From contig JBBSDV010000128.1 of NCBI GenBank assembly GCA_038240335.1, forward strand, positions 1 to 9,737: 9,737 nucleotides of DNA. Reading direction: 5' to 3'. A program made the translations under genes and the position numbers. The notes beneath the pieces were generated by a model. It did no database searches and was not told where the DNA came from. It saw only the letters and a program-made list of their open reading frames with translations. Positions 6,301 through 9,737 of the stretch are shown here, piece by piece; within the stretch, counting starts at the first letter, position 1, and every line of letters starts with the position of its first letter. The DNA is from JBBSDV01 sp038240335 (GTDB taxonomy: Bacteria; Chloroflexota; Dehalococcoidia; DSTF01; JACRBR01).

Positions 6301-7149
6301 TCACGACAGCATGAACCGGCGAATGTCCGCGAACGATCGCGGCTCATCGTCAAGTATCGTATGCCCCGTGTCGGGGTAGCGGACGAACTGTACGAGGTTC
6401 GACGAGATCGCAGCCGCGATCTCTGCACTCGACTCGACCGGCGTAATGGGATCGTCGTCGCCGACGAGAACGAGCGTCGGGCAAGCGATGCGCGAGAGGT
6501 CGGGTCGAAGATCAACCTTGAAGGCCTCGCCCTCCGCTCCAAAGTAATGCTCGAGAACGGCGGGATTCGGGATGCACCGGCCCATTGCCTCTGCGTCTGC
6601 TGGATGCCGGCGCGTGTAGAGCGGCAGGCAGATGCGGGCGTACCTCTCGAGCGACGCTGCATCGCCTTTTGCGAAGAAGCCATCCGCGGCATCGCGCGCA
6701 GCGGCGCCGCCGAGTCGCTCGAACACAGCGAGAGACGCCGCCGCATTGAATGTCGCTTGCGTGCTGGCCAGGATGAGCTTGCCGGGATGCTCGGGGTGCC
6801 GGGTCGCGTACGCGATGGCGACGATCCCTCCGAACGACGTCCCCAGCACGATCGGCTTCTCAATCTCAAGAGCCTCGCAGAAGGCAAACAGATCGTCGCC
6901 CCATTGCGATAGGCGCCAAGTCGAAGCCTCGCCACGTTCGCTGCGCCCGTTGCCGCGATGGTCGATGTAGATCACCTGGCAGGTGTCAGCGAATTGCGAA
7001 AAGGCCGGCTTCAAGTGCGCGTGGTCCATCCCCGGCCCACCGTGCAACAGGATCAGGGTCGGTTTTTCCCGCATGATCGGGCCGTCGGGAACCAGCTTGG
7101 CGCCCTCAACATCGAAGAATATTCGGACGCCGTTGACGTCGATTCTCAT
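6301..7149 (-). CDS. Alpha/beta hydrolase, proline iminopeptidase-like
   Basis: The 282-residue product has the alpha/beta hydrolase fold. HGGPG at 36-40 forms the oxyanion region and is typical of the proline iminopeptidase/epoxide hydrolase branch. IDHRGNGRS at 62-70 follows. The nucleophile elbow is GTSFGG (103-108) with S105. The acid is most likely D233 in VGDDDPITP and the base H263 in TGH. Helical cap segments fill about 140-210. The complete triad implies an active serine hydrolase; peptide, amide and ester substrates are all possible. The frame stays open upstream to 7362, but that extension runs into the opposite-strand M20 gene and lacks family similarity, so the ATG at 7149 is chosen. 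It has no Shine-Dalgarno, but TAGAAT ends 7 nt before it. The gene is divergent from the M20 amidohydrolase. Confidence 0.9.
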   Translation of the reverse strand: MRIDVNGVRIFFDVEGAKLVPDGPIMREKPTLILLHGGPGMDHAHLKPAFSQFADTCQVIYIDHRGNGRSERGEASTWRLSQWGDDLFAFCEALEIEKPIVLGTSFGGIVAIAYATRHPEHPGKLILASTQATFNAAASLAVFERLGGAAARDAADGFFAKGDAASLERYARICLPLYTRRHPADAEAMGRCIPNPAVLEHYFGAEGEAFKVDLRPDLSRIACPTLVLVGDDDPITPVESSAEIAAAISSNLVQFVRYPDTGHTILDDEPRSFADIRRFMLS

Positions 7150-7156
7150 GTGGCGA

Positions 7157-7162
7157 ATTCTA
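7157..7162 (-). promoter_or_regulatory. -10-like hexamer for a leaderless alpha/beta hydrolase transcript
   Basis: TAGAAT on the minus strand matches TATAAT at five of six positions and ends 7 nt before the ATG at 7149. This would place the transcript start at the start codon. No good -35 was found. The adjoining CACGTCACGT repeat (complement of 7162-7173) could be an activator site. Confidence 0.42.
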
Positions 7163-7282
7163 CGTGACGTGACTTGAGGGTGCCGTGCGCCAGACGCGGC
7201 ATCCGGCGCGAGCGCGCTTCCGGGCTGTCTCCCGATATGAGCTACCACGATGTAGGCTGTCCGCGCACAGAGGAGGCGCCCG

Positions 7283-8458
7283 ATGACAATGACGGCAATC
7301 GAAGAAGCGAAGCGACGGGCGTGCGCCGCAGTAGATGCGGCGGCGGACGAACTCGTGCGCATCTCGCACGAGATTCACTCGCACCCCGAACTCGCGTTCG
7401 AGGAGCGGCACGCGTTCGCGCAACTCGTGCCGTTCCTGGAACAGCGCGGCTTCGTCGTCGAGACCGGCGCCTACGGCATGGAGACGGCGTTCCGCGGCGA
7501 GTGGGGCCACGGGCCGACGACGATCGCCATCTGCGCCGAGTACGACGCGCTGCCGGAGATCGGCCATGCCTGCGGTCACAACCTCATCGCCACCGCCGGT
7601 GTCGGCGCGGCGATCGGCCTCATCGGGGCGATTGCGCCCGCCGATGCGCGCGTCGTCATTCTCGGCACGCCTGCCGAGGAGATGTACGGCGGCAAATGCA
7701 TCATGGTGAACAAGGGCTGCTTCGACGACATCGACGTCGCGATGATGGCGCACCCAATGGCCGTCGATTTCGCCGACCCGCCGATGCTCGGCGTTGCGCA
7801 CGTCGATATCGAGTACACCGGTAAGGCCGTCCACGCATCCGTCGGGCCGGAACAGGGGATCAACGCGCTCGACGCAGTCGTCACGGCGTATCAGGCCGTC
7901 GCGCAGTTGCGGCAGCACATCCGCCGTGACGCGCGACTGCACGGCATCATCACCTACGGCGGCGCGGCGGCGAACATTGTGCCGGACCGGACGACGGCGA
8001 CCTTCTACGTGCGGGCCATGACGCCGCGCTACCTGCAGGAGCTGAAGGAGCGCGTGCGCCACTGCTTCGAGGCGGGGGCGCTGGCGACCGGCTGCACGCT
8101 GACGATGGACTGGCACGAGGAACTTGAGTACCTGCCGCTGCGCAACAACGGCCCGATGGTCGAGGCATACCGGCGCAATGGCGAGTCGCTCGGCACGCAG
8201 TTTGTCGACCTGAAGAACGCCTCGACGGGCAGCACCGACATGGGTAATGTCAGCCAGGTTGTGCCGTCGATCCATCCGACGTTCGGCGTCGGCCAGATGA
8301 TTTTCAACCACACGCCGGATTTCGTCGCCGCTGCGATCACCGACGCCGCCCACGCCTCGATGCTGAAGACGGCGCGTTCGCTGGCGATGACAGGCGTCGA
8401 TCTCGCCCTCGATCCGGAGCTCGTGAAGCGCGCGAAGGCGGAGTTCGCCTCGCGGTAG
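7283..8458 (+). CDS. M20-family metallopeptidase/amidohydrolase (M20D, AbgB/PM20D2-like)
   Basis: The 391-residue product is a zinc- or manganese-dependent M20 hydrolase of the amidohydrolase/aminoacylase branch (M20D), which cleaves N-acyl amino acids, aminobenzoyl-glutamate or unusual dipeptides. Likely metal ligands are C97 and H99 in ACGHNL, E133 in TPAEE (129-133), H157 in AHP, and H331 in SIHPTF. The cysteine in ACGHN is characteristic of M20D. The lid/dimerisation domain spans about 170-280, including YTGKAVHASVGPEQGINALDA. GSTDMGNVSQVVPSIHPTFG (316-335) most resembles the PM20D2/AbgB-like group. The ATG at 7283 has AGGAGG at 7271-7276, an excellent Shine-Dalgarno; a second ATG lies two codons on. 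It is cytoplasmic, with no signal peptide. The divergent alpha/beta hydrolase suggests a shared role in peptide or amide turnover. Confidence 0.92.
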   Translation: MTMTAIEEAKRRACAAVDAAADELVRISHEIHSHPELAFEERHAFAQLVPFLEQRGFVVETGAYGMETAFRGEWGHGPTTIAICAEYDALPEIGHACGHNLIATAGVGAAIGLIGAIAPADARVVILGTPAEEMYGGKCIMVNKGCFDDIDVAMMAHPMAVDFADPPMLGVAHVDIEYTGKAVHASVGPEQGINALDAVVTAYQAVAQLRQHIRRDARLHGIITYGGAAANIVPDRTTATFYVRAMTPRYLQELKERVRHCFEAGALATGCTLTMDWHEELEYLPLRNNGPMVEAYRRNGESLGTQFVDLKNASTGSTDMGNVSQVVPSIHPTFGVGQMIFNHTPDFVAAAITDAAHASMLKTARSLAMTGVDLALDPELVKRAKAEFASR

Positions 8459-8463
8459 GTTTT

Positions 8464-8491
8464 TAGTTCGTAGTTCGTCGTTTGTAGTTCG
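8464..8491. repeat. Tandem heptamer TAGTTCG, four units
   Basis: Units are TAGTTCG at 8464-8470, 8471-8477 and 8485-8491, with a degenerate unit TCGTTTG at 8478-8484. The array starts 6 bp after the M20 stop. Arrays of this heptamer translate on the complement into NYELRT-like peptide repeats that turn up as spurious proteins in other genomes, so this is probably a dispersed intergenic repeat (recollection, not tested). Confidence 0.7.
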
Positions 8492-8565
8492 TGGGTGAGC
8501 GGGCACCGTGGCGCCGCATCGTCCGCTGCCGCGTACTCTGCTAAACAACTTTGGTGGTGAAGTGC

Positions 8566-8591
8566 CGGGGGGACACCCCCGAAGCCCCCCG
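8566..8591. repeat. G-run/C-run stem-loop
   Basis: CGGGGGG (8566-8572) pairs with CCCCCCG (8585-8591) around a 12-nt loop. That loop itself contains a C-run (8576-8580), which could pair instead with the same Gs across a 3-nt loop. Two alternative hairpins therefore compete for one G-run. A terminator-like or repeat-element role is possible. Confidence 0.5.
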
Positions 8592-8610
8592 CAGTCGCCA
8601 CGGCGACTGC
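8591..8610. repeat. Perfect short hairpin
   Basis: GCAGTCGCC (8591-8599) and GGCGACTGC (8602-8610) are perfect 9-bp inverted arms separated by 2 nt. In RNA the tip would open to a 4-nt loop. It directly abuts the preceding G/C hairpin. There is no T-run after it. Confidence 0.5.
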
Positions 8611-8700
8611 ACTCCCGCTTCGTTGCCTACCCACCGACGGAGCAACGAAGCGTCAGGGTCAGGGCTGCGGGCAGGCAGTTGCATGGACAGGTGCAGTCGC
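8603..8700. repeat. Nested inverted repeats: 10-bp outer stem enclosing an 11-bp-arm stem-loop
   Basis: The inner arms CGCTTCGTTGC (8616-8626) and GCAACGAAGCG (8642-8652) are perfect 11-bp inverted repeats with a 15-nt loop. They are enclosed by GCGACTGCAC (8603-8612) and GTGCAGTCGC (8691-8700), a perfect 10-bp outer pair. The left outer arm is the same segment that pairs with 8591-8598 in the short hairpin, so the two folds exclude each other. TCAGGG is repeated twice at 8653-8664 inside the structure. Confidence 0.5.
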
Positions 8701-8712
8701 GCACGAGACCCA

Positions 8713-8728
8713 CTCTGTGTCCTCTGTG
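8713..8728. repeat. CTCTGTG direct repeat
   Basis: CTCTGTG occurs at 8713-8719 and 8722-8728 with a 2-nt spacer. I recall this motif as a recurrent short intergenic repeat in several GC-rich bacterial lineages, but this was not tested. It lies 27 bp beyond the ABC1 kinase stop. Confidence 0.4.
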
Positions 8729-8754
8729 GATCGTCCCCCGCGCGAAGGGCCGAT

Positions 8755-9737
8755 CTACGCCTCGAGCAGGCGGCGGGTCTCGCGCGCCGCATTCGTGCTG
8801 CCGACACCGGCGGCGACCGGCTCGGCGCGCTTTGCCGCCTCGATCTCGTCCGCGAGCTGGGCGAAGGCGATGAGCATATTCGTCTTTGCCTGCAGCGTCT
8901 TGCTGAGGCCGTTGAGCAATCCGAAGACGCGGCCGACCATCAGCAACTCCGGCGGCATCGCGGTCAGCTGGTTCTTCTTGAGGATCTTGGTGACGTCTTC
9001 GTACGAGTCCTGGAACACTTCGCCTTCGGCCCAGCCGGCGCCCGTGTCGTTCATGTGCTTCGCGACGCGGCCGACGTAGGCATCGCCGAGCTGCTCGTAG
9101 CCCTCGGCGTCGTCGCGCTTCGTGCGGAAGCCTAGATCTCGGAAGGCCATGCCCATCGCCGCGTTGTCGCCGTTCAGCAGCGTGCGCGTGAACCGCACCA
9201 GCACGTCCTTGAACGCGGGCTCCAGCTCCTTCGCCTGGCCGAAGTCGATCAGCACCAGTTTCGGCCCCGGCAGCACCATCAGGTTCCCCGGGTGCGGGTC
9301 GGCATGGAAGAATCCGAACTTCACGATCATCTCGGCAAACGCAAACACGAGGATCTTCGCGACATCGGTCGTGTCGGCGCCGATGCGCTGCAGGCCGGCA
9401 TAGTCGGTGATCTTGACGCCGTCGATGTACTCCATCGTCAGGACGCGCCGCGTCGTGTACTCCCAGTAGATGTCGGGGACGACGATGTCCTCGACGTTTG
9501 CAAAGTCGGCGGCGACGCGCTCGGCGTTGTGACCCTCGTTGATGAAGTCGAGCTCCAGCGGGATATGCTTCCGCATCTCTTCCGCGACGAAGCGGTAGTC
9601 CATCGAGCGATCAAGCTTGTTGAGAACGCCGATGAAGAACGTCATGTTGGCCAGGTCGATGTCGACGATCTTTTCGATCCCCGGATACTGCACCTTGACG
9701 GCGCACACGCGGCCGTCGTACAGCACCGCGCGGTGCA
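8755..9737 (-). CDS. ABC1/UbiB/AarF-family atypical kinase (N terminus beyond the window)
   Basis: The 327 or so visible residues form most of an ABC1 (ADCK/UbiB/AarF) atypical kinase domain. Homologues support quinone and isoprenoid-lipid metabolism, often by ATPase activity. Counting from the codon at 9726, AVKVQYPG (9-16) holds the nucleotide-binding lysine K11. ELDFINEGHN (58-67) carries the family-specific E-x-D and N positions, HADPHPGN (141-148) is the catalytic loop and DFGQAKEL (161-168) the metal-binding DFG. The frame continues leftward as HRA to the window edge, so the codon at 9726 is not the true start, and the KxGQ-type N-terminal extension is outside. The C-terminal helical part ends normally at TAG 8757-8755. 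It converges on the M20 gene across the repeat-rich spacer. The cofactor pathway is unknown, and no quinone genes are nearby. Confidence 0.93.
   Translation of the reverse strand, partial: HRAVLYDGRVCAVKVQYPGIEKIVDIDLANMTFFIGVLNKLDRSMDYRFVAEEMRKHIPLELDFINEGHNAERVAADFANVEDIVVPDIYWEYTTRRVLTMEYIDGVKITDYAGLQRIGADTTDVAKILVFAFAEMIVKFGFFHADPHPGNLMVLPGPKLVLIDFGQAKELEPAFKDVLVRFTRTLLNGDNAAMGMAFRDLGFRTKRDDAEGYEQLGDAYVGRVAKHMNDTGAGWAEGEVFQDSYEDVTKILKKNQLTAMPPELLMVGRVFGLLNGLSKTLQAKTNMLIAFAQLADEIEAAKRAEPVAAGVGSTNAARETRRLLEA

Larger units (their letters stand above)
8459..8754. other. Non-coding, repeat- and hairpin-rich convergent intergenic region
   Basis: This 296-bp space separates the convergent ends of the M20 and ABC1 genes. 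No reading frame in it shows family-like protein sequence or a good start. It holds, left to right, a tandem heptamer array, a G-run/C-run hairpin, a perfect short hairpin, an 11-bp-arm stem-loop nested inside a longer-range inverted repeat, and a CTCTGTG direct repeat, each listed separately. It may carry bidirectional terminators, a family of dispersed intergenic repeats, or both. Confidence 0.6.

Noticed and set aside
7253..7258. TAGGCT as a -10 box for the M20 gene
   Set aside because: No acceptable -35 at 16-18 bp, so it was left unannotated.
7150..7362. N-terminal extension of the alpha/beta hydrolase to 7362
   Set aside because: It would overlap the M20 coding start on the other strand, shows no family similarity and removes the need for the well-placed ATG at 7149.
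7160..8548. Long open frame (462 codons) on the minus strand opposite the M20 gene
   Set aside because: It is His/Arg/Asp-rich with no motifs and mirrors a well-supported M20 enzyme. It also crosses the heptamer repeat.
8541..8807. 88-codon minus-strand frame covering the hairpin region
   Set aside because: It runs through G/C blocks and repeats, overlaps the end of the ABC1 kinase and has no plausible protein character.

Overview
The window is a GC-rich bacterial chromosomal segment, densely packed with single-domain metabolic and housekeeping-accessory genes and with short gaps. There is no rRNA, tRNA, CRISPR array or recognisable transposon. The family mix (LarE sulfur transferase, an F420/flavin-type split-barrel protein, YqeK-type HD hydrolase, CehA/McbA-type PHP hydrolase, M20 amidohydrolase, ABC1 atypical kinase), the high GC and the heptameric intergenic repeats resemble Chloroflexota, perhaps the Dehalococcoidia side. 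That placement is inference from family resemblance, with no marker gene to confirm it.

Layout. (1) At 22-846 (+) lies larE, for the nickel-pincer cofactor pathway. (2) From 5059 down to 913 are four minus-strand genes in transcription order: an Mrr-type nuclease with an unusual C-terminal region, a PHP metallohydrolase, a GNAT acetyltransferase, and a small single-pass membrane protein. The first three are separated by only 42-45 bp and look like an operon; the fourth may have its own start region. (3) Divergent from the nuclease, at 5147-6184 (+), are a PPOX-fold protein and an HD-domain YqeK-like phosphohydrolase. The 87-bp divergent space carries a perfect 8-bp inverted repeat overlapping a plausible promoter for the nuclease. 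(4) A second divergent pair follows: an alpha/beta hydrolase (7149-6301, -) and an M20 amidohydrolase (7283-8458, +). Both look like peptide or amide hydrolases, and they share a 133-bp control region. (5) From 8459 to 8754, between the convergent ends of the M20 gene and the last gene, is a non-coding stretch rich in tandem heptamers, G/C runs and nested inverted repeats. (6) From 8755 to the right edge (-) is an ABC1/UbiB/AarF-type kinase, cut by the window end.

The most distinctive items are the nuclease, which couples an Mrr catalytic domain to two copies of a 'YPY...FDA-x-TG' module flanking a predicted winged helix and sits next to an operator-like site, and the convergent intergenic region with mutually exclusive stem-loops. 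Two genes (larE and the alpha/beta hydrolase) lack a Shine-Dalgarno sequence and have a -10-like hexamer 6-7 nt before the start codon, which suggests leaderless transcripts. Most other genes have clear Shine-Dalgarno sequences.
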